Shown in pieces: positions 52,017 through 60,564 of a stretch of DNA of 64,000 bases. The first letter of the stretch is position 1, and every line of letters begins with the position of its first letter. Under the pieces are notes generated by a model that ran no database searches, was not told where the DNA came from, and was given only the letters and a program-made list of their open reading frames with translations. This DNA is from Actinoplanes flavus (GTDB taxonomy: Bacteria > Actinomycetota > Actinomycetes > Mycobacteriales > Micromonosporaceae). Location of the stretch: assembly GCF_017592555.1 (NCBI RefSeq), contig NZ_JAGFNS010000009.1, forward strand, positions 62,001 through 126,000. Reading direction: 5' to 3'. Position numbers and translations under genes: made by a program.

Positions 52017-52397
52017 TCAGCTCTCGGTCAGCGCCCGGTACGCCGCGGCGTCCAGCAGCGCCGCGACCGACGCCGGATCGTCCGGCGCGATCTCCACCAG
52101 CCAGCCCGCCGCGTACGGCTCGCCGTTGATGATCTCCGGCTCGTCGGCCAGCGTCGCGTTCCGCGCGACCACCGTGCCCGCTATCGGCGCGTAGATCTCC
52201 GAGACGCTCTTGGTCGACTCGATCTCGCCGAGCGAGTCGCCCGCCTGCACCACCGTGCCCTCGTCGGGCAGCTGCACGTAGACGATGTCGCCCAGGGCGT
52301 CCTGCGCGAAATGGGTGATACCCACTCGCACGGGCCCGCTGCCGTCACCGGCGACCCACTCGTGCTCCGCGGTATACCGCAGATCCTCAGGAATCAA
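52017..52397 (-). CDS. gcvH: Glycine cleavage system H protein
   Basis: A 126-residue lipoyl carrier protein. The lipoylated lysine is Lys63 in IESTKSVSEI. It shuttles the aminomethyl intermediate between P, T and L proteins. No other gcv gene is in the window. It is separated from garA by 177 bp and from the upstream DUF881 gene by 15 bp, so it may be cotranscribed with the latter. Confidence 0.95.
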   Translation of the reverse strand: MIPEDLRYTAEHEWVAGDGSGPVRVGITHFAQDALGDIVYVQLPDEGTVVQAGDSLGEIESTKSVSEIYAPIAGTVVARNATLADEPEIINGEPYAAGWLVEIAPDDPASVAALLDAAAYRALTES

Positions 52398-52412
52398 CGC
52401 TTCCTCCGTAAA

Positions 52413-53903
52413 TCACGAAACCGGACGCGCGTATCGCAAAGCTGCCGCCTTACGCACCGCGGTCACGTCGACCAGGGAACGCGAGTCCATGGTCACGCTA
52501 CCGCCGTCGTTCTGCACCGACGCCACCACCCCGCCCGGGATCTGCAGCGCCGTGCTCATCGTGCTCGGCGGACCGATCACCCGCAGACGGAACGGACCCG
52601 TCAACTGCTCACCGTCGGCGATGATCCCGCCATCGGACGCGTCCACGAAGAAACTCGACGCCACCACCCGCACGGAGACGCCGTTCGCCCCGTCGAGCTG
52701 CATCACCTCACCGCCGGCGCCCCGCAGCTCCTGCACCGTGTTCAGCACATCCGACGCCCGCACGTTGCTCAGCGTGATGTCCAGCCCCGGCCCGCTGCCC
52801 GCCACCGTCCCGGCCAGCAGCGCCAGCTGCTGACTGCGCTTCTCCGCCTCGAGCTGCGCCGCCTCACGGCCCGCCACACCCGAGCTGAGCTGCTGCTTGC
52901 TGGTCTCCAGCTCCTGGATCTCGGTCAACAGGCGGCTGTCCTGCGCCTCCAGGTCGCTCAGGATCCGGACCAGGTCCTCCTGCCGCATCCCGGCCAGCCC
53001 GTCGTCGGCGTCGTTGCTGCGCAACTGCACCACCAGCGTGAACCCGAACAGCGCCAACAGCACCCAGATCAGCGCCCCGGCCGGCGCCGGCCAGCGCCTC
53101 CCCGGGCGACCAAGATCACTTTCTCCGGGCTCCGCCCCATCGGGTGACGTGGCGGATATCTCCGCCTCACCGTCCTCCCGGTCACCCGACCGGGGCACCC
53201 CCGCGGCCTGCGCGTCACCCTCGCTCACCGGGGCGGCCTCCGCCGCGTCGCCCACCTCACCACCATGCGGGGGTACGTCGGGAGCGCTCCGCCGAGCCAG
53301 AGAGACCGTCGGCTCCTCATCACCGCCGATCGGCCCGGTGAACGCGTCCACCGGCGCCGTCGTGAACTCGTCCCCCCACGCGGTCGTCGCCGTGGTCGTC
53401 GTGGGCTCGTCGCCCGGCGCGGTCAGCGCTGTCGTGGGCTCGTCGCCCGGCGCGGCCAGCGTTCTTGTGGGCTCCACCGGCGCGGCCAGCGGTCTCGTGG
53501 GCTCGTCGCCCGGCGTGGTTCGCGCTGTCGTGGGCTCGTCGCCCGGCGCGGCCAGCGTTCTTGCGGGCTCCACCGGCGCGGCCAGCGGTCTCGTGGGCTC
53601 GTCGCCCGGCGTGGTTCGCGCCGTCGTGAACGCGTCCACCGGCGCGGTCGACGCCGTTGTGGGCTCGTCGCCCGGCGCGGTCAGCGCCGTCGTGGGCTCG
53701 TCCACCGGCGCGGTCGGCGCCGCCGTGGTCGTCGTCAGCTCGTCGCCCGGCGCGGTCAGCGCTCTCGTGGGCTCGTCGCCCGGCGCGGTCGGCGCGTCGT
53801 CGCCCGCCGGGGACGGCCGGGTGGCCGGATCGTCCTCCGTGACGGGCACGGTGGAAGCGGCCGCGGTCTGCGCCCGCGACCGGGTCTCATCAGGCTCGAT
53901 CAT
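52413..53903 (-). CDS. DUF881 protein with long Thr/Pro-rich N-terminal repeats (Rv1825-like)
   Basis: A 496-residue protein. The first 255 residues are a cytoplasmic low-complexity region with TAPGDEPTTA-type repeats (about 36-169) followed by acidic sequence; then one membrane segment (about 262-286, APAGALIWVLLALFGFTLVVQL), a coiled coil (EDLVRILSDLEAQDSRLLTEIQELETSKQQL, about 298-330) and the extracytoplasmic DUF881 domain. The Rv1825 homologues lack such a long repeated N-terminus. DUF881 proteins resemble the membrane-anchored coiled-coil division proteins; function is unknown. Stop codon lies 15 bp before gcvH. Confidence 0.85.
   Translation of the reverse strand: MIEPDETRSRAQTAAASTVPVTEDDPATRPSPAGDDAPTAPGDEPTRALTAPGDELTTTTAAPTAPVDEPTTALTAPGDEPTTASTAPVDAFTTARTTPGDEPTRPLAAPVEPARTLAAPGDEPTTARTTPGDEPTRPLAAPVEPTRTLAAPGDEPTTALTAPGDEPTTTTATTAWGDEFTTAPVDAFTGPIGGDEEPTVSLARRSAPDVPPHGGEVGDAAEAAPVSEGDAQAAGVPRSGDREDGEAEISATSPDGAEPGESDLGRPGRRWPAPAGALIWVLLALFGFTLVVQLRSNDADDGLAGMRQEDLVRILSDLEAQDSRLLTEIQELETSKQQLSSGVAGREAAQLEAEKRSQQLALLAGTVAGSGPGLDITLSNVRASDVLNTVQELRGAGGEVMQLDGANGVSVRVVASSFFVDASDGGIIADGEQLTGPFRLRVIGPPSTMSTALQIPGGVVASVQNDGGSVTMDSRSLVDVTAVRKAAALRYARPVS
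53398..53795 (-). repeat. In-frame 33/30-bp tandem repeats in the DUF881 gene
   Basis: At least ten units of 33 bp with occasional 30-bp units (encoding APGDEPTTALT- and APVEPTRTLA-type segments). A higher-order block of 33+30+33 bp is itself duplicated around 53430-53620. All lengths are multiples of three. Confidence 0.85.
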
Positions 53904-53910
53904 CTAATTC

Positions 53911-54243
53911 CTATGCCCGGAACAGGTGACGTCGGATCGCCGCGACATTACCGAAGATCCGCACGCCGAGCACGACCACGACACCCGTCGACAGCTGACC
54001 GCCCACACCGAGCTGGTCACCGACGTACACGATCAGGGCGGACACCAGCACGTTGGAGATGAACGAGACCACGAACTGCTTGTCGTCGAAGATCCCGTCG
54101 AGCTTGGCCCGCACCCCGCCGAACACCGCGTCCAGCGCCGCCACCACCGCGATCGGCAGGTACGGCACCAGTTCCAGCGGCACCGACGGCTCGTACAGGA
54201 TGCCCAGGAGAACACCGGCGAGCAGAGCGAGTACGGCGATCAT
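53911..54243 (-). CDS. sbp: Small basic protein Sbp (DUF1290, Rv1824-like)
   Basis: A 110-residue membrane protein with three hydrophobic segments (about 2-20, 24-45 and 60-105), matching DUF1290 small basic protein. Its ATG overlaps the stop of the DUF881 gene (ATGA), and the next DUF881 gene starts 8 bp after it. In mycobacteria and Bacillus the homologue sits in the same place between DUF881 genes. Confidence 0.9.
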   Translation of the reverse strand: MIAVLALLAGVLLGILYEPSVPLELVPYLPIAVVAALDAVFGGVRAKLDGIFDDKQFVVSFISNVLVSALIVYVGDQLGVGGQLSTGVVVVLGVRIFGNVAAIRRHLFRA

Positions 54244-55193
54244 CGGCCGCCTTCCGTGGAGGAACCCGGCGCCGGCGACCCCGGCCCGGACGACGAAGCG
54301 GAGCCCGACGGCGCGGGCGCGATGCTGGGCACGGCCGAACGGAGCTGGAACTCGGTCGCCGCCTCCAAGGTCACGTCCTTCACCTCGGCGGCCTTGAACG
54401 AGATCCCGTACCGCCCGGACAGCGTCTCGAAGAACTGCCCGGCATAGCCCGCGCGGAAGTCGTCGGCGAGCTCGTCCGGCCCGATCGCGACCACCTCGTA
54501 CGGTGACGCCACCGGCCGGATGTCGACCAGGATCGCCTCGCCCGCCTGCCGGATCCGGGACGTCGCGGTCAGCCGCTGCCCGTTGATCATGATGGCCTCG
54601 GCGCCGGCCTCCCACAGCGCGTTCGCCGCCAGCTGCAGATCGGTGTCCTTCACCTGGCCCTCGGTACGCCGTTCCCCGGTCACCGCGTCCACCGACGTCG
54701 GCCCGTCCACCAGCGTGATCTTCGCCCCCGAGCCGCGCACCCGCGACATCCCGGTGACCGCCTCCAGATCGCGCAGCTCGGCCAGCGCCGCACCGCCCAG
54801 AGCCCGGTCCCGCAGCGCGGCGACCTCGTCCGCGAGCCGGTCGGCCTGCTCCCGCAGCCGATCGGTCTCCTCCCGGCGCTTCTGCACCTGGGCGATCAGC
54901 GAGTCCCGCGCCACGGTCCGGGCCGGCTCCTCGGCGACCGTCTGCCGGTAGGCCACCACCAGCAGAAACCCGATCACCACGAGGGTCAGCGCCGACGACC
55001 CACCGGCCAGCGAGCGCCGCCAGCCACGCCGCCCACCCTCGGCGGCCCGCCGCGCGGCGGCGTCCTGATACCCCGGATCGAGCGGATTCTGGAACAGCGC
55101 CGTGAGAAAGTCCGGTCCGTAGGTCCGCTTCCCCGCCGACGCACCGTCCGGATCCGGGCCACCCGCCGGAAGATACGAGGGCGGGAGGCTCAC
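54240..55193 (-). CDS. DUF881 protein (Rv1823-like)
   Basis: A 317-residue single-pass membrane protein: short cytoplasmic part, membrane segment (about 66-86, SALTLVVIGFLLVVAYRQTV), coiled coil (VQKRREETDRLREQADRLADEVAALRDRA, about 103-131) and extracytoplasmic DUF881 domain to about 295, then a Ser/Pro tail. The GTG at 55193 has GAGGG upstream; the frame is open further 5' but only through the 75-bp repeats. It is downstream of pgsA. Confidence 0.88.
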   Translation of the reverse strand: MSLPPSYLPAGGPDPDGASAGKRTYGPDFLTALFQNPLDPGYQDAAARRAAEGGRRGWRRSLAGGSSALTLVVIGFLLVVAYRQTVAEEPARTVARDSLIAQVQKRREETDRLREQADRLADEVAALRDRALGGAALAELRDLEAVTGMSRVRGSGAKITLVDGPTSVDAVTGERRTEGQVKDTDLQLAANALWEAGAEAIMINGQRLTATSRIRQAGEAILVDIRPVASPYEVVAIGPDELADDFRAGYAGQFFETLSGRYGISFKAAEVKDVTLEAATEFQLRSAVPSIAPAPSGSASSSGPGSPAPGSSTEGGR

Positions 55194-55207
55194 GACACGC
55201 CCTCGAC

Positions 55208-55432
55208 GCCGCACCTCACGACGCGTCCTCCCCGTCGGCGCGCAGCAGGCGCACAGCCAGCACGGCCGCGCTCGAACTCGGCGCCGCACCTCACGACGCG
55301 TCGTCCACGTCGGCGCGCAGCAGGCGCACAACCAGCACGGCCGCGCTCGAGCTCGGCGCCGCACCTCACGACTCGTCCTCCGCGTCGGCGCGCAGCAGGC
55401 GCACGGCCTGGATCAGGTAGAGCACGGCCGCG
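55208..55432. repeat. 75-bp tandem triplication of the pgsA 3' end
   Basis: Three adjacent 75-bp units begin at 55208, 55283 and 55358. The third includes the genuine end and stop codon of pgsA (stop complement at 55366-55368); the two others are near copies (GCCGCACCTCACGAC at each start) and lie in the gap between pgsA and the DUF881 gene. They keep the TGA of pgsA, so they do not extend the protein. Confidence 0.9.
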
Positions 55433-55968
55433 CACCAGTAGAGTCCCAGCGCCCACCAGGCCAGCCCCCAGCCCACCGGGGTCGCCCACCAGGCCAGCCC
55501 CGGCGACGCCTTGCCCAGCAGAATGATGGGGAACGCCGCGAGCAGTAGGAACGTCCCGGTCTTGCCCACGTAGTGCACCGGCGGCGGACCGAAACCGTGC
55601 CGCCGCAGGATGAGCAGCGCCACCCCGAGCACGGCCTCACGCATCAGAAGCGCGATGGTGAACCACAGCGGCACCACCTCACGCACGGTGAACCCGATCA
55701 GGGTGGCCAGGATGTACAGCCGGTCCGCGAACGGGTCCAGCAGCTCCCCGAGCCGGCTCACCGAGTTCATCCGGCGGGCGACGTATCCGTCCACCCAGTC
55801 GGTGGATCCGCCCACGGCGAGCACGACCACCGCCGCCAGGTCCTGCTCGGCCACGAGCAGCAGATAGAGGAAGAGCGGCACCCCGAGCAGCCGGATGAAG
55901 CTGATCACATTGGGCAGGGTCCAGATGCGGTTGGAGGTCTCGATGGACGGCGCAGGCTGCTGCGACAT
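55366..55968 (-). CDS. pgsA: CDP-alcohol phosphatidyltransferase (PgsA-like)
   Basis: A 200-residue membrane enzyme with the CDP-alcohol phosphatidyltransferase signature (DGx2ARx8Gx3Dx3D): DWVDGYVARRMNSVSRLGELLDPFADR, at about 57-83. It joins CDP-diacylglycerol to an alcohol, most likely glycerol 3-phosphate for phosphatidylglycerol, at the cytoplasmic membrane face. Position matches Rv1822 (pgsA2). ATG follows GAGGAAG. Its C-terminal segment is the source of the 75-bp tandem copies. Confidence 0.9.
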   Translation of the reverse strand: MSQQPAPSIETSNRIWTLPNVISFIRLLGVPLFLYLLLVAEQDLAAVVVLAVGGSTDWVDGYVARRMNSVSRLGELLDPFADRLYILATLIGFTVREVVPLWFTIALLMREAVLGVALLILRRHGFGPPPVHYVGKTGTFLLLAAFPIILLGKASPGLAWWATPVGWGLAWWALGLYWCAAVLYLIQAVRLLRADAEDES

Positions 55969-56241
55969 CGCGACTTCCTCTCCCCCTCGGCCGAGGCCCC
56001 CGCCCTGGCTCGCGCACAAGCCCCGAACGCACGAACGGGCCGCTCGCCGAGCAACTATAACCAGCCGCGTTCCCCAACCCGACACGCAGTCACGCTGGCC
56101 ACACCCGCTAACCCATCCTAGGAGGCTAGCTCATTGCCTTCCACCATCTCGGCCGGACACCCCGCCCATCCCCTACGCAATCTCAGAAGAGCCATCCACC
56201 CTCAATTCGCACAGCCTGACTCGCCGTGTTTCCGCCATGCC

Positions 56242-57090
56242 GCGTGCTTTGCTGCTCGGCACCCCTCCCTCCTCGATCTTGGACGTTTCACCACCCGCGG
56301 CGGTGTGCACCCGTCCAAGATCGCACCGACAGGCGGTGGCGCCCATCGGAATTGCAGAGGGGTGGCGGGTGCCCTGCGACGTTGCGGAGCAATGGGTGCC
56401 CATCCGAGATTGCGGAGGGGCGGTAAATGCCTGCCCAAGGCGCTTTGCTGCTCGGCACCCCTCCCTCCTCGATCTTGGACGTTTCACCACCCGCGGCGGC
56501 GTACACCCGTCCAAGATCGCGCCGACAGGCGGTGGCGCCCGCCCGAATTGCAGAGGGGTGGCGGGTGCCCTGCGAAGTTGCGAAGTGATGAGTGCCCGTC
56601 CGAGATTGCGGAGGGGCGGTGAGTGGCCTGTCCGAGATTGCGGAGGGGCGGTGAATGCCTGCCCAAGGTGCTTTGCTGCTCGACACCCCTCCCTCCTCGA
56701 TCTTGGACGTTTCACCACCCGCGGCGGTGTGCACCCGTCCAAGATCGCGCCGACAGGCGGTGGCGCCCGTCCGAATTGCGGAGGGGTGGCGGGTGCCCTG
56801 CGAAGTTGCGGAGCAATGGGTACCCGTCCGAGATTGCGGAGGGGCGGTGAATGCCTGTCCGAGGCGCTTTACTGCTCAACACCCCTCCCTCCTCGATCTT
56901 GGACGTTTCACCACCTGCGGCGGTGTGCACCCGTCCAAGATCGCGCCGACAGGCGGTGACGCCCGTCCGAATTGCGGAGGGGTGGCGGGTGCCCTGCGAA
57001 GTTGCGGAGCAATGGGTGCCCGTCCGAGATTGCGGAGGGGCGGTTGGTGGCCTGTCCGAAATTGCGGAGGGGCGGTGGGTGCCCCGCCGG
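56242..57090. repeat. Hairpin cluster 2 (family R2): four 48-bp hairpins in 196-bp tandem units
   Basis: Hairpins with GATCTTGGACG and CGTCCAAGATC arms lie at 56275-56322, 56471-56518, 56699-56746 and 56895-56942, exactly 48 bp each. Unit spacing is 196, 228 and 196 bp; the longer unit has one extra 32-bp subrepeat. Between hairpins are further subrepeats with CCGTCCGAGATTGCGGAGGGG and a shared GCTTTRCTGCTCRRCACCCCTCC leader. The last unit abuts the stop codon of the VWA gene. No gene is visible in 55969-57091, and 55969-56241 holds only the pgsA promoter and nothing else recognisable. Confidence 0.9.
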
Positions 57091-57091
57091 G

Positions 57092-59050
57092 TCAGTGGGA
57101 GTGGCGGCCGCGGCGGGCGCGGACGTAGTCGTCGATCACGTAGCGGCCCAGGTCGGCGGCGTCGGGGCTGAAGACGCGGCCGCCGTTGCGCTGGGCGATC
57201 GCGCCGACGAAGCGGCGCAGGCCGTCGTCCTCGCCGAGCATGAAGACGTTGAGGGTGGCGCCGTACCGGGTCAGCTGGTCGACCTCGCGGACGGTGGCCT
57301 GGACGGTCTCCGGCAGCGGCGGCCACCAGAACACCGCCTCGCCGTCCTCCTCCAGGTGGGCGGTGGGTTCACCGTCGGTGACGACCAGGACGACCGGTTC
57401 GGCGCCGGGGTGGCGGCGCAGGTGGCGGCCGGCGATCTTGAGGGCGTGCTGGAGGTTGGTGCCCTTCTCGATGGTCGGCTCGATGGCGGCCAGCTCGCCC
57501 TGGGAGAGGGTCTGCGCATACTTCCCGAAGCCGACGATCTGGAGCGCGTCCTGCGGGAACCGGGTGGCGACCAGGTGGGACAGGGCCAGGGCGGTCTGTT
57601 TCATCGGGCCCCAGCGGCCGTCGGCGTACATCGAATAGGAGAGGTCGACGCAGAGGGCGACCGCCGCGGAGGCCCGGCGTTCGGTCTCGGCGATCTCGAA
57701 GTCTTCCGGCTCCAGGCGGACCGGAAGGGTCGCCGCGGAGGCCGAGGCGGCCCGGCGGCGGACCGCGTTGCCGATGGTCCGCACCACGTCGAGGGGCTGA
57801 TCGTCGCCGAACTCCCAGCGGCGCGAGGAGCCGATCAGGTCACCGGCGGCGCCGGCGTCGCGCATGTCGTGTTCGCCGCGCCGGCCGGCGATGTCGGAGA
57901 AGATCGCCGAGAGGGCGGTCTGGCCGAGGCGGCGCAGCGCCTTCGGGGAGAGGGTGAGGCCGTCCGCGTCGCGCTGGACCCAGCCCTGGCGGCGCAGTTC
58001 GCGTTCCAGTTCGCGGAGCCGCCGCAGGTCGTCGGCGGCGCCCCGGCCGAGTTGGCGTTCGACCGCCTCGACGTCGACGTCGTCGAGGGTGGCGCCGGGA
58101 TGGTCCTGGCCGAGTTGCTCGATCAGCTCGTCCAGGTCGGCGATCTCGCCGAGCGCCGACGCCGCGTCGCCGTAGCCGAGGTCGCCGGGGCCGCGCATGC
58201 GTTCGCCGCGGCCCCAGTTTAAGTTCGGCCGCAGGGTGCGCAGGTTGTCGGTGAGCTGGGCGAGCTGCCCGTGCAGCGGTCCGTCGCCGAGGGCCTGCCG
58301 CATCAGCTGCTCCAGCTCCTCGCGCTGTTGCGGGCTGAGCGAGCGCATCAGGCGTTCCGCGGCGGCGGCCTGCCGGGCCAGCGAGTCGATCAGCTCGTCG
58401 ACGTTGCGGGGATCGTCCGGGAAGAACCGGCCGTGGCGGTCCATGAAGTCCCGGAACGCGTCGGTGGTGTCCTCGCCGCGGGCGTGCCGGCCGAGCAGGT
58501 CGTTGAGGTCGTCGAGCATGGCCGAGACGTCGGTGAGGTCGCCCTCCTGGAGGGCCTGTTTCATGCCGGCGAAGCGCTGGGCGACGACCTCCTGCCGCAG
58601 TCCGGCGAGGATCTGCTGGTAGATCTGCCGCGCTTCGGGTGACGCCCACTGATAGTCCGACAGTTCGGAGACCGCCTGCGACACCGAGCGGGGCAGGCTG
58701 TCCAGCATCGCCTCGTTGAAGCGGGCCTCGTCGTCGTCGCGGGCGGCGAGCGCGTCGCGTTCGGCGGCGAGGGCCTGGTCCAGCGCCTGCCGGGCCCGGG
58801 TGACGGTGCCGTCGAGGTTGCCGCGGCGCAGCGCCTCCCGCCGCAGCCGGCGGGCCCGGTCCATCAGGGAGTCGAGCCCGCGGCCGTCGCGCGGGCCGCT
58901 GCGGATGAGGTCACGCAGCGCGTCCCGCAGGCTGTCGCCGCGCAGGACCCGCTCGCCCATGGCGTCGACCGCCGCCCGTACGTCGTACGGCGGCGCGAGC
59001 GGATCGGGCCCGTCCCGCCAGGCCCCGTAGCGGAAGACATTGCCGGGCAC
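57092..59050 (-). CDS. VWA-domain protein (Rv0959-like)
   Basis: A 652-residue cytoplasmic protein with a long, charged, coiled-coil-rich N-terminus (about 1-400) and a C-terminal von Willebrand factor A domain (about 465-640). The metal-binding MIDAS motif DxSxS is present as DLSYS in CVDLSYSMYADGR, and VVTDGEPTAH supplies the second part. It matches the partner of a magnesium-chelatase-like AAA protein (Rv0958/Rv0959 pair), encoded immediately upstream 5 bp apart. It presumably acts as the VWA adaptor of that ATPase. Confidence 0.9.
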   Translation of the reverse strand: MPGNVFRYGAWRDGPDPLAPPYDVRAAVDAMGERVLRGDSLRDALRDLIRSGPRDGRGLDSLMDRARRLRREALRRGNLDGTVTRARQALDQALAAERDALAARDDDEARFNEAMLDSLPRSVSQAVSELSDYQWASPEARQIYQQILAGLRQEVVAQRFAGMKQALQEGDLTDVSAMLDDLNDLLGRHARGEDTTDAFRDFMDRHGRFFPDDPRNVDELIDSLARQAAAAERLMRSLSPQQREELEQLMRQALGDGPLHGQLAQLTDNLRTLRPNLNWGRGERMRGPGDLGYGDAASALGEIADLDELIEQLGQDHPGATLDDVDVEAVERQLGRGAADDLRRLRELERELRRQGWVQRDADGLTLSPKALRRLGQTALSAIFSDIAGRRGEHDMRDAGAAGDLIGSSRRWEFGDDQPLDVVRTIGNAVRRRAASASAATLPVRLEPEDFEIAETERRASAAVALCVDLSYSMYADGRWGPMKQTALALSHLVATRFPQDALQIVGFGKYAQTLSQGELAAIEPTIEKGTNLQHALKIAGRHLRRHPGAEPVVLVVTDGEPTAHLEEDGEAVFWWPPLPETVQATVREVDQLTRYGATLNVFMLGEDDGLRRFVGAIAQRNGGRVFSPDAADLGRYVIDDYVRARRGRHSH

Positions 59051-59055
59051 GGACC

Positions 59056-60453
59056 TCAGCTCCCGTAGATGGTGCGGCCGTCGTCGGTCAGCTCCTTGGC
59101 GAGCCGGCGGGTCAGGTGCAGCCCTTCCAGCGCGAACTCGATGCCGGACGCCGCCTGCCCGGGGCTCGGCGCGTCGCCCAGCCCGAGCCGGGCGAGCACC
59201 TTGGCCAGCCCCGGCACCGTCCCGATCTGCCCGAGCAGCTCCTCGGCGCTGACCAGGTCACCGGTCTCGATGAGGGCGCCCTCGGCGACCAGGTCGGTGA
59301 AGCCGGACAGGTCGAGACCGGCGAGCCGGGCCCGGAACGTCTCGGCGGTGGCGACCCGCAGCAGGTGGCCGAGGATCTCGGTCTCCCGGCCCTCCTCGCC
59401 GCTCTCGAACTCGACCTTGCCGCGCAGCGTGGAGGTGACCGACACGGCGTCGCAGATCCGGGCGACCGCCTCGCGTTCGCCGCGCAGCCCGGCCCGGCGC
59501 AGCGCGGACGCCGCCACGGTCTCGGCCGCGGCGATCGCGAACCGGGCCGACACACCGGATCGCGCGTCCACCGACGGCGACTCGCGGACCGCCCGGGTGT
59601 AGCGGGCCAGCACCTCGACGAGGTGGTCGGGCAGGGACGCGACGAGTGCCGCCTCCTGCCGGATCAGGGCGGTCTCCAGCTCCAGGTCGACCGGGTAGTG
59701 GGTGCGGATCTCCGCGCCGAACCGGTCCTTGAGCGGGGTGATGATGCGGCCGCGGTTGGTGTAGTCCTCCGGGTTGGCCGACGCCACCAGCAGCAGGTCG
59801 AGCGGCAGCCGCAGTTGGTAGCCGCGGACTTGGATGTCGCGTTCCTCCAGCACGTTGAGCAGCGACACCTGGATCCGCTCGGCCAGGTCGGGCAGCTCGT
59901 TGACGGCGAAGATGCCCCGGTTGGTGCGCGGCACGAGGCCGAAGTGGATGGTCTCCGGGTCGCCCAGGGCGCGGCCCTCGGCCACCTTGATCGGGTCGAC
60001 GTCGCCGATCAGGTCGCCGACGCTGGTGTCCGGGGTGGCGAGCTTCTCCCCGTACCGTTCGGAGCGGTGCAGCCAGGCGACCGGCAGGAGGTCGCCGGCC
60101 TCGGCGGCCAGCCGCCGGGAGGCGGGGGTGACCGGATGGTACGGATGCTCGTGCAACTCGGATCCGGCGATGTAGGGCGTCCACTCGTCGAGCAGGCCCA
60201 CGAGCGCCCGGATGAGACGGGTCTTGCCCTGGCCGCGCTCGCCGAGCAGGACCATGTCGTGCCCGGCCAGCAGCGCGCGCTCGACCTCGGGCAGAACGGT
60301 GTCGTCATAGCCGACGATGCCGGGGAAGCGCGGCTCGCCGGAACGCAGCCGGGCCAGCAGGTTGTCGCGGAGCTCTTCTTTCACCGGACGGAACTGGTGG
60401 CCGGTGGCACGCAGCTCGCCCACGGTGCTGGGCAGATCGGCGGGTGAGGTCAC
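59056..60453 (-). CDS. AAA+ ATPase, magnesium-chelatase/MoxR-like (Rv0958-like)
   Basis: A 465-residue AAA+ protein with Walker A GERGQGKT (about 72-79), Walker B GIFAVNELPDL, sensor-1 VASANPEDYTNRGR and arginine-finger region PLKDRFGAE. It belongs to the ChlI/MoxR-like group, whose members with VWA partners remodel or insert cofactors into targets. The GTG at 60453 is chosen because the conserved sequence starts soon after; ATG at 60486 is possible. It is cotranscribed with the VWA gene (5 bp). Confidence 0.9.
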   Translation of the reverse strand: MTSPADLPSTVGELRATGHQFRPVKEELRDNLLARLRSGEPRFPGIVGYDDTVLPEVERALLAGHDMVLLGERGQGKTRLIRALVGLLDEWTPYIAGSELHEHPYHPVTPASRRLAAEAGDLLPVAWLHRSERYGEKLATPDTSVGDLIGDVDPIKVAEGRALGDPETIHFGLVPRTNRGIFAVNELPDLAERIQVSLLNVLEERDIQVRGYQLRLPLDLLLVASANPEDYTNRGRIITPLKDRFGAEIRTHYPVDLELETALIRQEAALVASLPDHLVEVLARYTRAVRESPSVDARSGVSARFAIAAAETVAASALRRAGLRGEREAVARICDAVSVTSTLRGKVEFESGEEGRETEILGHLLRVATAETFRARLAGLDLSGFTDLVAEGALIETGDLVSAEELLGQIGTVPGLAKVLARLGLGDAPSPGQAASGIEFALEGLHLTRRLAKELTDDGRTIYGS

Positions 60454-60564
60454 CGAACGAACGCTACTCCGGAGATCCGACGGCATCGACTGTGCGCGCC
60501 GACACATCCAGGCGCGCGCGATTGGCTCTGGTCACCGTCGGCTGCCGCGCGGCAGGCTCGTCGC

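Noticed and set aside
56275..56942. CRISPR or tRNA array
   Set aside because: Spacing sequences are themselves repeated, and hairpins have no cloverleaf features.
56134..57171. Several overlapping frames over hairpin cluster 2
   Set aside because: All are translations of the 196-bp tandem unit in different frames; no frame is favoured.
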